From: a virus
IMG/VR virus record: IMGVR_UViG_3300046734_000173
Coordinates: 1-33,234 of that record
DNA length: 33,234 nt
Strand: one strand, 5' to 3'
In this document: positions 23,904-30,811 of the stretch, piece by piece
Layout: each line of letters begins with the position of its first letter
How positions within the stretch are numbered: position 1 is the first letter of the stretch
The notes under the pieces: generated by a model
Database searches by the model: none
What the model was told of the DNA's origin: nothing
What the model saw: only the letters and a program-made list of their open reading frames with translations
Made by a program: the position numbers and the translations under genes

Positions 23904-24275
23904 ATGAAGACAGTCACAAGAGAGATTACACCTAGAGCAAAGAAGTTGGTGGATATACTAGTATCACAAGGTTGCAGTATTACAGAAGCTTCTAAGTTGG
24001 CAGGATATAAGGGAAACAGTGCAAGGGTAACAGCTCACAAAATGCTACAAAGTCCAAAGGTACAGGAATATTATCTGGTACAGCTGAGACGTAAGATAGC
24101 ATTGGGTGGGACTAAGGCACTGCATAAGATAGAATCACTTAGTGCGAATGCTAGAAGTGAATACGTACAGCTAGAAGCAAGTAAAGATATACTGGATAGA
24201 GCAGGATTCAAAGCACCAGACAAACATCAACATCTGGTATCAGGGGAACTGTCTATCAATATCGACCTGTCTTAG
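23904..24275 (+). CDS. terS: Terminase small subunit
   Basis: The protein has 123 residues. It has an N-terminal helix-turn-helix of TerS type (KKLVDILVSQGCSITEASKL, then AGYKGNSARVTAHKML), the oligomerising helical part (VQEYYLVQLRRKI and KALHKIESLSANARSEYVQ) and a typical tail (LEASKDILDRAGFKAPDKHQ ending GELSINIDLS). It would recognise phage DNA and regulate the large terminase. It starts the rightward unit but lies 1.4 kb from terL, with tiny basic genes and a structured element between, which is unlike the usual adjacent layout. No strong ribosome-binding site precedes the ATG. Confidence 0.8.
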   Translation: MKTVTREITPRAKKLVDILVSQGCSITEASKLAGYKGNSARVTAHKMLQSPKVQEYYLVQLRRKIALGGTKALHKIESLSANARSEYVQLEASKDILDRAGFKAPDKHQHLVSGELSINIDLS

Positions 24276-24282
24276 AATTAGC

Positions 24283-24352
24283 GTACTGCGTACACTCATC
24301 TATACTCGGACTTATGTGTCCTCGATTCTCGATAGCATGTGCATTCGCACAT
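24283..24352. promoter_or_regulatory. Cluster of short hairpins downstream of terS
   Basis: In order: GTAC/GTAC around TGC (24283-24293, inside the direct repeat GCGTAC twice); GGAC/GTCC around six bases (24308-24321); TCGA/TCGA around three bases (24322-24332); ATGTGC/GCACAT around ATTC (24337-24352). They precede the larger hairpin at 24361-24450 and with it fill most of the gap. Confidence 0.45.
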
Positions 24353-24360
24353 TAGATTGA

Positions 24361-24450
24361 CACGGACTGGTTTCAGACCGCACCTAGTCATGAGAATAAT
24401 AGTACTGTCTGTGCCTTGTGGGACTAGGGGGGTCTTAAAAACCAGCCGTG
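24361..24450. ncRNA. Nested long hairpin between terS and the terL gene group
   Basis: The pairs are CACGG with CCGTG (24361-24365, 24446-24450), CTGGTTT with AAACCAG (24367-24373, 24439-24445), AGACC with GGTCT (24375-24379, 24431-24435) and CCTAGTC with GACTAGG (24383-24389, 24422-24428). That makes 24 pairs with short bulges around a 32-base loop (24390-24421). A GGGGGG run (24427-24432) lies within the 3' arm. The position near both terminase genes suggests a packaging-site or structured RNA role, in either DNA or RNA form. There is no T-run, so it is not a normal intrinsic terminator. Confidence 0.7.
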
Positions 24451-24516
24451 ACTACTTATATAACCACCTCTACACACAATATTTCCTTTCAAGGTTCGTT
24501 ATGATATATTGGGTCT

Positions 24517-24663
24517 ATGGCTAAACTATGTGCAAAGGGCAAAGCTGCTGCGAAAAGGAAATTCAAAGTATATCCGTCTGCTTATGCGAATATGTATGCA
24601 GCTGGTATTTGCTCTGGTAGAATCAAACCGAAAGGTAAAAAGAGTGGCAAAAAAAGGTCTTAA
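24517..24663 (+). CDS. Tiny conserved basic phage protein
   Basis: The protein has 48 residues, beginning MAKLCAKGKAAAKRKFKVYP and continuing SAYANMYAAGICSG. This is a short, widely conserved basic protein of marine phages, usually found near terminase or structural genes, of unknown function. High Lys/Arg content suggests nucleic-acid binding. The ATG at 24517 lies inside a longer frame that uses TTG 24509, which belongs to the next gene's frame and not to this one. It overlaps the next gene by 20 bases. Confidence 0.75.
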   Translation: MAKLCAKGKAAAKRKFKVYPSAYANMYAAGICSGRIKPKGKKSGKKRS

Positions 24664-24883
24664 ACAATGGGTAAAAGATAAGTGGGTTGACATTGCTAAC
24701 CCTCGTTCTGACGGTTCATTTCCACCTTGTGGCAGGTCAAAGGGCGAGAAAAGATCAAAGTATCCAAAATGCGTACCTATAGCTAAAGCTAGAAGCATGT
24801 CAGCTTCCAAGCGCAGAGGTGCTGTAAAGCGTAAACAAGCCAAATCCAACAAGGGACCTAAACCCTCATATGCTAAGACATGA
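24644..24883 (+). CDS. Small basic protein, DUF5872-like
   Basis: From GTG 24644 the protein has 79 residues. It reads KKGLKQWVKDKWVDIANPRSD (3-23), then FPPCGRSKGEKRSKYPKCVP with two cysteines, and MSASKRRGAVKRKQ. It belongs to a small family of Lys/Arg-rich phage and algal-virus proteins (DUF5872, by memory), which may bind DNA or zinc. The in-frame upstream extension to 24509 is not needed: the GTG start gives the conserved N-terminus and an AAGG is available. It overlaps the previous and following genes. Confidence 0.72.
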   Translation: MAKKGLKQWVKDKWVDIANPRSDGSFPPCGRSKGEKRSKYPKCVPIAKARSMSASKRRGAVKRKQAKSNKGPKPSYAKT

Positions 24884-25125
24884 TTGAAAGAGCAGGTGAA
24901 AAATTTTCTGGCTACAATAAGCCAAAACGTTCCAGAACCAAAACTAAAAAATTTGCTGTACTCGCCAAGGTAGGCAGTAAGATTAGATTGATTAGGTTTG
25001 GTGACGCTAATATGACAATAAAAAAAGATCAACCAGCACGTAGAAAATCATTTAGAGCAAGGCATAAGTGTGCTACTGCTAAAGATAAACTAACAGCAAG
25101 ATATTGGAGTTGTAAAAAATGGTAG
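24880..25125 (+). CDS. Small basic protein, DUF6321-like
   Basis: The protein has 81 residues: EKFSGYNKPKRSRTKTKKFA, then GSKIRLIRFGDANM and RRKSFRARHKCATAKDKLTA ending RYWSCKKW. The pattern SGYNKPK...IRFG...KSFRARH...A.YW...KW is a known small family in marine phages and related viruses (DUF6321 by memory). The function is unknown. It could bind nucleic acid given its basic charge. The start overlaps the upstream stop (ATGA) and the stop overlaps the next start. Confidence 0.72.
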   Translation: MIERAGEKFSGYNKPKRSRTKTKKFAVLAKVGSKIRLIRFGDANMTIKKDQPARRKSFRARHKCATAKDKLTARYWSCKKW

Positions 25126-25250
25126 ACATCAAATACATCAATAGAAAAATAAAACAACAAGAAATGGACAAGAGGATTGAAAAGTACAAAGAAGACCTTA
25201 AAAAGAAGAAACAACAGTCATCTAGTACCAATACTCATGATTCAAAATAA
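25119..25250 (+). CDS. Tiny coiled, charged protein
   Basis: The protein has 43 residues, starting MVDIKYINRKIKQQEMDKRI and running through a Lys/Glu-rich helix (EKYKEDLKKKKQQ) to a short Ser/Thr tail. It overlaps the end of the preceding gene by 7 bases. It is probably translated as part of the run of tiny basic genes and has no recognised family. A start codon overlap and lack of any other frame support it moderately. Confidence 0.5.
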   Translation: MVDIKYINRKIKQQEMDKRIEKYKEDLKKKKQQSSSTNTHDSK

Positions 25251-25329
25251 ACAGCGATTTTACCCTATTTAAGGGCTTTATATGAGATGTTAAGAATTCA
25301 ACGACAAGTAGCAGTTAAGAGGAGGAGAG

Positions 25330-25500
25330 ATGAGCTTAGAAAAGAACAAAAAAAGAGCAAAAGCAATAGAAAAAAATCTAGCAAAAGAAAAGCGTGAGTA
25401 CAGAAACACCAGAATGAAACAATGTTTGGAGGTTAAAATGCTCAAAGGACATTCACTAGAACAAGCTACCAAGCTATGTTCAGGACTAATTGATAGCTAA
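25330..25500 (+). CDS. Small basic helical protein
   Basis: The protein has 56 residues, with AAGAGGAGGAGAG directly before the ATG. It reads MSLEKNKKRAKAIEKNLAKE, then EYRNTRMKQCLEVKMLKGHS and a C-terminal LEQATKLCSGLIDS. It is all helical and basic in the first half, possibly nucleic-acid binding, with no known family. Its stop overlaps the next start (TAATG). Another frame at 25287 overlaps its start and lacks such a ribosome-binding site. Confidence 0.6.
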   Translation: MSLEKNKKRAKAIEKNLAKEKREYRNTRMKQCLEVKMLKGHSLEQATKLCSGLIDS

Positions 25501-25709
25501 TGGCTTATCATTCCATAGAAAAATTAAGAAAATATAACCATGGTGCTTTAAAAAAATTGCGAATTGCAGTTAAATTAACTCATATGAAAGACCTACCTAA
25601 AGAGGGATTGACAGATAGAGAGTGTGATAGGGTATTAGAAGCCTTGAATCCAGTCACATTAGAGAAGCTTTACAAACTAGCAGTAGACCATGACATCGTT
25701 AACCTATAA
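25500..25709 (+). CDS. Small protein upstream of terL
   Basis: The protein has 69 residues: MAYHSIEKLRKYNHGALKKL, then KDLPKEGLTDRECDRVLEAL and TLEKLYKLAVDHD. Helical throughout with no membrane segment. It overlaps terL by 20 bases, so the two are translated together. It is possibly a terminase accessory, with a predicted helix-turn-helix-like LTDRECDRVLEAL region, but this is inference. Confidence 0.6.
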   Translation: MAYHSIEKLRKYNHGALKKLRIAVKLTHMKDLPKEGLTDRECDRVLEALNPVTLEKLYKLAVDHDIVNL

Positions 25710-27195
25710 GCCAGACGGCGACGTAATCAAACAATTTATGAAAGACACGTCTTTTTTTCGTGGGCTTCGTGGACCAGTAGGTAGTGGTAAATCAGTCTCT
25801 TGTTGTATTGAAATATTGAGACGTGCCTTAGAACAAAAGCCATCGGAAGATGGAATCAAAAGATCAAGATGGGCTGTGATAAGAAATACCAACCCACAAC
25901 TGAAAACAACTACAATAAAAACGTGGCTTGATTGGTTTCCTGAAGAAACATGGGGCAAGTTTACATGGTCAGTACCCTATACTCATAAAATAAAAAAAGG
26001 CGATTTAGAATTGGAAGTTATTTTTTTAGCCCTTGATAGACCAGAAGATGTCAAGAAACTACTATCATTGGAGCTAACAGGTGTATGGATTAATGAAGCA
26101 AGAGAGATACCTAAGTCAATTGTTGACGCATGTACCATGAGGGTTGGAAGATATCCTAGTATGCGTGACGGTGGTCCCACATGGTATGGCGTTATATGTG
26201 ATACCAACCCACCAGATACAGACCATTGGTGGTCAATCCTCGCAGGTGAAACTGTTATCCCAGATTATATAACCAAGCAAGAAGCTAAGATGTTAGTGAA
26301 GCCTGATAACTGGAGATTTTTTAATCAACCCCCAGCTATGTTAGAGCAGTACGATGATAGAGGTGAATTGAACACCTATAACGACAATACTAACAAAGAA
26401 AACGGAAAGAATCTAACTAAGAATTATTATGAAAATATTATACGTGGTAAGACCAAATCATGGATTGATGTCTATGTTTTAAACAAATTAGGTCAAGTAG
26501 AAGATGGGAAACCTGTATATGAAATGTTTAATAGAGATGTGCATGTAGCTAAAAGCGATATAGCTATAGTGCCACAAGCTCCAGTTTACGTAGGCATAGA
26601 CTTTGGATTAACCCCAGCATGTGTCTTTGGACAGAAACTTAGAGGTAGATGGCTTATCATTGATGAGCTTGTAGCAGAGGATATGGGTATATTACGCTTC
26701 AGCGATCTAATGAAATCTAAAATGGCAGAGTATTTACCTAGAGATTTTACAATATTTGGCGACCCAGCAGGTGACCATAGGGCGCAGACAGACGAATCTA
26801 CACCATTTCAGATACTAAAAGGCAGAGGAATTATGGCAAGACCAACTCATTCCAACGATGTTTCATTGCGTTTGGAAAGTGTCAATGCTACATTACAGAG
26901 AATGATTGATGGCGAAAGTGGTTTATTAATAGACCCTAAGTGCGTTAACATTATAAAAGGTTTTGATGGAGGTTATCATTACAGACGTATGCAAGTATCA
27001 GGAGAAAGATACGATGAAAAACCTAACAAGAATAGGTTTTCGCATATACATGACGCATTACAGTACATGTTGCTAGGTGCTGGAGAGGGAAGAAGCTTGA
27101 CAGTAGGTCAATCTAATTCAAGACCAGTAGTAGCTAAAAGAAACTTTAATGTGTTCGATTTGAAATCAAAATCAATTTATGAAAGGAGAAAATAG
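25690..27195 (+). CDS. terL: Terminase large subunit
   Basis: The protein has 501 residues. ATPase part: Walker A GPVGSGKS (28-35), Walker B region LTGVWINEARE (130-139) and a coupling motif CDTNPP (170-175). Nuclease part: acidic residues at YVGIDFG (Asp304), FGDPAGD (Asp358) and a final HIHDALQYM (Asp455), the usual three metal-binding positions of the RNase H-like fold. It drives DNA into the capsid and cuts concatemers. It follows a small helical gene with a 20-base overlap and leads to the gp7.3-like and portal genes. Confidence 0.93.
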   Translation: MTSLTYKPDGDVIKQFMKDTSFFRGLRGPVGSGKSVSCCIEILRRALEQKPSEDGIKRSRWAVIRNTNPQLKTTTIKTWLDWFPEETWGKFTWSVPYTHKIKKGDLELEVIFLALDRPEDVKKLLSLELTGVWINEAREIPKSIVDACTMRVGRYPSMRDGGPTWYGVICDTNPPDTDHWWSILAGETVIPDYITKQEAKMLVKPDNWRFFNQPPAMLEQYDDRGELNTYNDNTNKENGKNLTKNYYENIIRGKTKSWIDVYVLNKLGQVEDGKPVYEMFNRDVHVAKSDIAIVPQAPVYVGIDFGLTPACVFGQKLRGRWLIIDELVAEDMGILRFSDLMKSKMAEYLPRDFTIFGDPAGDHRAQTDESTPFQILKGRGIMARPTHSNDVSLRLESVNATLQRMIDGESGLLIDPKCVNIIKGFDGGYHYRRMQVSGERYDEKPNKNRFSHIHDALQYMLLGAGEGRSLTVGQSNSRPVVAKRNFNVFDLKSKSIYERRK

Positions 27196-27197
27196 AA

Positions 27198-27461
27198 ATG
27201 TGTGGAAATCCATTTAGTAGCCCAAGTATTCCTACACCACCCCCACCTCCACCAGAGGATGAGAGTGCAAGAGACGCTCGTAAAAGAATGCGAGAAGACG
27301 AGCAGAAAGAAACGGCTGAGAAAAAACGTGATGATTTAGAAAATAGAATCGCCGCTTTGTATGGGACAACAGGCAGAAGATCGCTCTTAACTGGTAGAAC
27401 AGGGGGACAGGGTTTTAAAGTTGGCTCTGAACTTATGAGTAATCGTACACTAGGAGCATAA
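27198..27461 (+). CDS. Small protein between terL and portal, T7 gp7.3-like
   Basis: The protein has 87 residues. It has a proline stretch (PSIPTPPPPPPEDE), a charged coil (ARDARKRMREDEQKETAEKK) and a C-terminal GRRSLLTGRTGGQGF. T7-like phages carry a small tail-assembly protein (gp7.3) immediately before portal with a Gly/Arg/Ser-rich C-terminus, and this resembles it in place and composition. GAAAGGAG lies before the ATG. Confidence 0.55.
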   Translation: MCGNPFSSPSIPTPPPPPPEDESARDARKRMREDEQKETAEKKRDDLENRIAALYGTTGRRSLLTGRTGGQGFKVGSELMSNRTLGA

Positions 27462-27462
27462 T

Positions 27463-29037
27463 TTGGCTGTAATAGACACCTACGCTCCTAGTATTAGCCA
27501 ACATGATAGTCCTGTTAATGCTTTATTGAAGCGTTATGAATCTGCAAAAGCAGTAAAAGACCAATGGAAAGGCACGTTTGAAGAGTGCTATGAGTTTGCT
27601 TTACCACAAAAAGAATCATTTTATGATGAAACACAGGGTAGAAGACGCACAGATAGAATCTTTGATGAGACAGCAGTCGTTGGAATCCAAGAGTTTGCTT
27701 CAAGATTACAGTCAGGAATTGTACCAAACTTCAGTAGATGGGCAGAATTCAGGGCTGGTAATGAAATTCCAAAGGAAGATAAAAAAGAAGTAGACCTGTT
27801 ACTAGATGAAGTAACTGAATATGTATTTGAGTTATTGCAAAACTCTAACTTCTCACAAGAAGTACATGAATCATTTTTAGACATAGCATTAGGCACAGCA
27901 GTGCTTTTAGTAGAAGAGGGAGACGCAGTTAACCCTATAGTTTTCAAAAGTATTCCATTACCACAGGTTTATTTGTCATCTGGATATGATGATAAGGTCG
28001 ATCATGTGTTTAGAGAAAGACAAATTAGAGCAAAAGATATGTTAATTGCTTACCCAGATGGACAACTTAGCGACGATATGAAGCGTGATATGATAGAAAA
28101 TCCTGAAAAAATGTGTGAAATCATAGAGGTTGTATACAAAAATCATGCCAATACAAAGGATGATGAGTACCATTATTGTGCTATTTCACCAGAACATGAG
28201 CATAAAATATACGAAGAAGTCTATAAAGGGCTAGGTGCTAACCCATTTATTGTATACAGATGGTCTAAAAGTAGCGGAGAAACCTATGGTCGTGGACCAT
28301 TGATGAATGCTTTACCTGCTATTAAGACTGCAAATCTACTTATTGAAATGGTTTTAGAAAATGCACAGATGTCTATATCTGGCATGTATCAAGTTGAAGA
28401 TGACGGCGTAGTTAACGTAGATAATATCTCATTAATTCCCGGAACAATAATTCCTAAAGCTGCTGGGTCGTCTGGACTACAGCCAATACCACAAGCTGGA
28501 AACTTTAATGTTAGTGACTTAGTTTTAAAAGACCAAAGAAACAATATTAAAAAAGCCTTATATAATGATATGTTGGGAATGCCTAATCAGTCTACACCAA
28601 TGTCTGCAACAGAAGTAGCAGAAAGACAAGCTGATTTATCACGTCAAATTGGTGCAGCATTCGGAAGATTACAAGCAGAATTAGTAACACCAGTATTACA
28701 AAGAGTAGTTTATATCCTTAAAAAACAAGGAAGAATTAAAATACCTAAAGTAAACGGTAGAGAAATAAAAGTAACTTCATCAAGCCCACTAGCACAGGCA
28801 CAATACCAACAAGATGTAGCTACAGTAGACAGATTTTTAGCAATGATACAAGGCAGAGTAGGTCCAGAACTTACAAATTTGATAGTAGATCAAATGAAAG
28901 TAGCTAAGTATGTAGCTAAAAAACTAGGGGTGCCAGAAGAATTGGTGCGTTCTGAAGAGGAAATGCAAGCCGCAGCTCAACAAATGCAACAAATGATGGC
29001 TCAACAACAACAATCAACTGAACCACAAGGAGAATAA
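27463..29037 (+). CDS. Portal protein (head-tail connector, T7 gp8-like)
   Basis: The protein has 524 residues. It has the podovirus connector layout with WKGTFEECYEFALPQKESF near 35-53, RRRTDRIFDETA and LQSGIVPNFSRW, later KSSGETYGRGPLMNALPAIK and MSATEVAERQADLSRQIGA, ending in a Gln-rich tail. It forms the dodecameric ring through which DNA enters and leaves. The start is TTG at 27463, supported by AGGAG 8 bases upstream and by lack of a good ATG nearby. The frame opens two bases after the previous stop. Confidence 0.9.
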   Translation: MAVIDTYAPSISQHDSPVNALLKRYESAKAVKDQWKGTFEECYEFALPQKESFYDETQGRRRTDRIFDETAVVGIQEFASRLQSGIVPNFSRWAEFRAGNEIPKEDKKEVDLLLDEVTEYVFELLQNSNFSQEVHESFLDIALGTAVLLVEEGDAVNPIVFKSIPLPQVYLSSGYDDKVDHVFRERQIRAKDMLIAYPDGQLSDDMKRDMIENPEKMCEIIEVVYKNHANTKDDEYHYCAISPEHEHKIYEEVYKGLGANPFIVYRWSKSSGETYGRGPLMNALPAIKTANLLIEMVLENAQMSISGMYQVEDDGVVNVDNISLIPGTIIPKAAGSSGLQPIPQAGNFNVSDLVLKDQRNNIKKALYNDMLGMPNQSTPMSATEVAERQADLSRQIGAAFGRLQAELVTPVLQRVVYILKKQGRIKIPKVNGREIKVTSSSPLAQAQYQQDVATVDRFLAMIQGRVGPELTNLIVDQMKVAKYVAKKLGVPEELVRSEEEMQAAAQQMQQMMAQQQQSTEPQGE

Positions 29038-29039
29038 TT

Positions 29040-29135
29040 ATGCCAATGGGTAAAGGAACTTATGGAAGTAAGGTTGGTCGTCCACCAATGAAAAAGAAAA
29101 AGGACAGTATGAAGAAGAAAAAAAAGAAAAAGTGA
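29040..29135 (+). CDS. Tiny lysine-rich protein
   Basis: The protein has 31 residues: MPMGKGTYGSKVGRPPMKKK, then a Lys-rich end. The opening GKGTYGSKVGRPP recurs as a short protein or as a protein end in many marine phages, beside the portal gene. It may bind DNA at the packaging vertex, but that is a guess. AAGGAG lies before the ATG. Confidence 0.65.
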   Translation: MPMGKGTYGSKVGRPPMKKKKDSMKKKKKKK

Positions 29136-29142
29136 GGTCTTT

Positions 29143-29430
29143 ATGACAGAGAACAAGCCCAATAAACTTATTGGATTAGACGGCATGACCAGACAATCTA
29201 AAGATGAGGAGAACTTAAATACTTTGTGTTTTGGTGTATTCAACACCGTATCAGGAAAAGAAATCTTAAAGTACTTGAAATCCTTAACGTTAGACGCAGT
29301 AGCTGGTCCAGAAATATCCAATGAACAATTGAGACATTTAGAGGGACAAAGATACATTGTTGGTTTATTACAAAGAAGAATCAACAAAGGTACTAGTCAA
29401 AAATTAGTTAAGGAGAATAACAATGGCTGA
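29143..29430 (+). CDS. Bbp19-like phage protein
   Basis: The protein has 95 residues. Its C-terminal AGPEISNEQLRHLEGQRYIV then GLLQRRINKG matches the pattern of the Bbp19 family of small phage proteins found between portal and capsid genes. The N-terminal half (residues 25-50) is helical. The function is not known, but it may help assembly. It overlaps the scaffold gene by 8 bases. Confidence 0.68.
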   Translation: MTENKPNKLIGLDGMTRQSKDEENLNTLCFGVFNTVSGKEILKYLKSLTLDAVAGPEISNEQLRHLEGQRYIVGLLQRRINKGTSQKLVKENNNG

Positions 29431-30229
29431 AGAGCAACAAGCAGTAGAATCTACTGAACAAACAACACAAGAACCCGTACAACAAGAAACAGAAAATGTT
29501 TCACGTGAAACATCTGAACCTGAAGTTTTAGCAGATAGACCAGACTTTGTACCAGAAAAATTTTGGAATGAAGAAACTGGTGAAGTTAAACTTCAAGATA
29601 TATGCCACTCATACAGCAATGCAGAACAGCTTATTTCTGGAAAAGAAGAAGCATGGGAAGAAAGAATTAAGTCTAAAATGGATTTAGAAAGCAAAGAACT
29701 TATTCCTGAATCGCCAGATAAGTATGAGCTTCCTGATTTGCTAGAGGGAATTAATGAAGAAATGGTAGAATCTAACCCAATTATGGAAGATTTTAGAAAA
29801 TATGCTCATGAAAACAAGGTATCCCCAGATCAATTTAAAAACTTAGTCAACATGTATTTGGATAAACTTGTCTATCCACAACAAAAAGCTTTTGAAGAAG
29901 AATCTAAAAAGCTTGGAGACAATGGACCTGAGCGACTTGACGCTGCAAATTCTTTTGTAACTGCAAACTTTACACCAGAAGAAGCACAGTTAATTCAATA
30001 TACTTTAGGAACATCTGCATTAGGCGTTGATATTTTAGAAAAAGTACAGAATTTAACTAAGTCAACTAGGGTAATGGCAGACGCAGTAGCGAAACCACAG
30101 TCTCCATTAACTCTTGCTAAAGTAAGAGAAAAGATGAAAGACCCTAAATACTTCGACCCCAGACATAAAGACCCAGCTTACATCAAGGAAGTTGATGAAG
30201 ACTTTGCTAGGTTATATGGAGACAGCTAG
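29423..30229 (+). CDS. Capsid assembly scaffolding protein
   Basis: The protein has 268 residues, acidic and Glu/Gln-rich. The start is disordered (EEQQAVESTEQTTQEPVQQE), then DRPDFVPEKFWNEETGEVKL and SPDKYELPDL, and a long helical part (FRKYAHENKVSPDQFKNLVN). It ends with a basic/acidic PKYFDPRHKDPAYIKEVDED, a region that in scaffolds binds capsid protein. It lies directly before the capsid cluster as T7 gp9 does. Its codons 25-30 contain the parS-like palindrome at 29497-29512. AAGGAG precedes the ATG. Confidence 0.85.
   Translation: MAEEQQAVESTEQTTQEPVQQETENVSRETSEPEVLADRPDFVPEKFWNEETGEVKLQDICHSYSNAEQLISGKEEAWEERIKSKMDLESKELIPESPDKYELPDLLEGINEEMVESNPIMEDFRKYAHENKVSPDQFKNLVNMYLDKLVYPQQKAFEEESKKLGDNGPERLDAANSFVTANFTPEEAQLIQYTLGTSALGVDILEKVQNLTKSTRVMADAVAKPQSPLTLAKVREKMKDPKYFDPRHKDPAYIKEVDEDFARLYGDS
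29497..29512. promoter_or_regulatory. Perfect 16-bp parS-like palindrome (ParB binding site consensus)
   Basis: The sequence is TGTTTCACGTGAAACA, a complete palindrome and the fully symmetric form of the bacterial chromosomal parS consensus. It lies in the scaffold gene, where it encodes NVSRET as part of the disordered N-terminal tail. No second copy was seen, and no ParA or ParB gene is present. If the host ParB binds it, the phage would carry a docking site for the host segregation machinery. Confidence 0.6.
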
Positions 30230-30785
30230 ACTTTATGTCGAACGAGGATTGCCAGATCATTCTTATGAACTGGCACCTCACCTAAAACAATCAGATAAAG
30301 AAGAACTAGCAATCATGGGCAATGACCCATTGACTTCTTTACTTTCTCCTTTTCGTTATAGATACAGAAAAAATATAAATACGTACACAGTAATGACTGC
30401 AGACAAGGAAGTTATTGCTATGTTTGGTGTTATTCCTTTGATGAATGAAACCAAAAAAGGTGCTGTATGGTTTCTTTCTAAAGAATTTACTAGAAAACAA
30501 TCACTATATTTTGCTAAAAGAAATAACAAATGGACAGATTACTTTCTATCTGACTATGATTATGTGTTTAATTTTGTACCAATTCATAATATTTCTACAA
30601 TAAAGTGGTTAAAATGGCAGGGTTTTTTGTTTAAAAGAAATCATTTGCTTGTTAAAGATATTGAAATGTTGTATTTTTATAGGCAGATACAGGGTGTATC
30701 TGGAAATATACAGCCCATTATTGATGATATCGGTCCAGTATGGACAACCGAAAAAGCAGATAAGGGACAACTGTTAGAACATTAA
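30216..30785 (+). CDS. T7 gp13-like (DUF2833) protein with GNAT-like pattern
   Basis: From ATG 30216 the protein has 189 residues. It has an early MGNDPLTSLLSPF, MTADKEVIAMFGVIPLM, GAVWFLSKEF and a late NFVPIHNISTIKWLKWQGFL. These follow the layout of the gp13/DUF2833 family in T7-like phages, related to acetyltransferase folds. T7 gp13 is needed for head or tail maturation. It overlaps the scaffold gene by 14 bases. The upstream TTG (30192) is less likely. Unlike T7, it sits between scaffold and capsid. Confidence 0.65.
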   Translation: METARLYVERGLPDHSYELAPHLKQSDKEELAIMGNDPLTSLLSPFRYRYRKNINTYTVMTADKEVIAMFGVIPLMNETKKGAVWFLSKEFTRKQSLYFAKRNNKWTDYFLSDYDYVFNFVPIHNISTIKWLKWQGFLFKRNHLLVKDIEMLYFYRQIQGVSGNIQPIIDDIGPVWTTEKADKGQLLEH

Positions 30786-30811
30786 ATGATAATTTTTAAG
30801 GAGAGAGTTAA

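Larger units (their letters stand above)
24276..24516. other. 241-bp interval of structured non-coding DNA
   Basis: No open frame of note is present. The interval holds four short hairpins and the nested long hairpin. A perfect TTGACA at 24357-24362 has no matching -10 at 16-18 bases, so I do not call it a promoter. AT-rich sequence after 24451 leads to the 24517 gene. Confidence 0.75.

Noticed and set aside
23573-23917. N-terminal extension of the first leftward gene
   Set aside because: The extension would cover the long hairpin and the control region. ATG 23572 has a ribosome-binding site and the protein character changes there.
24357-24362. Perfect TTGACA as a -35 box for the late unit
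   Set aside because: No -10 box at 16-18 bases downstream, and part of it belongs to the stem of the nested hairpin.
23604-24450. tRNA or tmRNA genes in the structured regions
   Set aside because: I looked for cloverleaf arms, a T-loop motif and a CCA end and found none. The folds are long single hairpins.
25287-25397. Small frame of 36 codons starting MLRIQRQVAV
   Set aside because: It overlaps the 25330-25500 gene, which has a far stronger ribosome-binding site and a coupled stop-start with the next gene. It cannot be excluded but is not supported.
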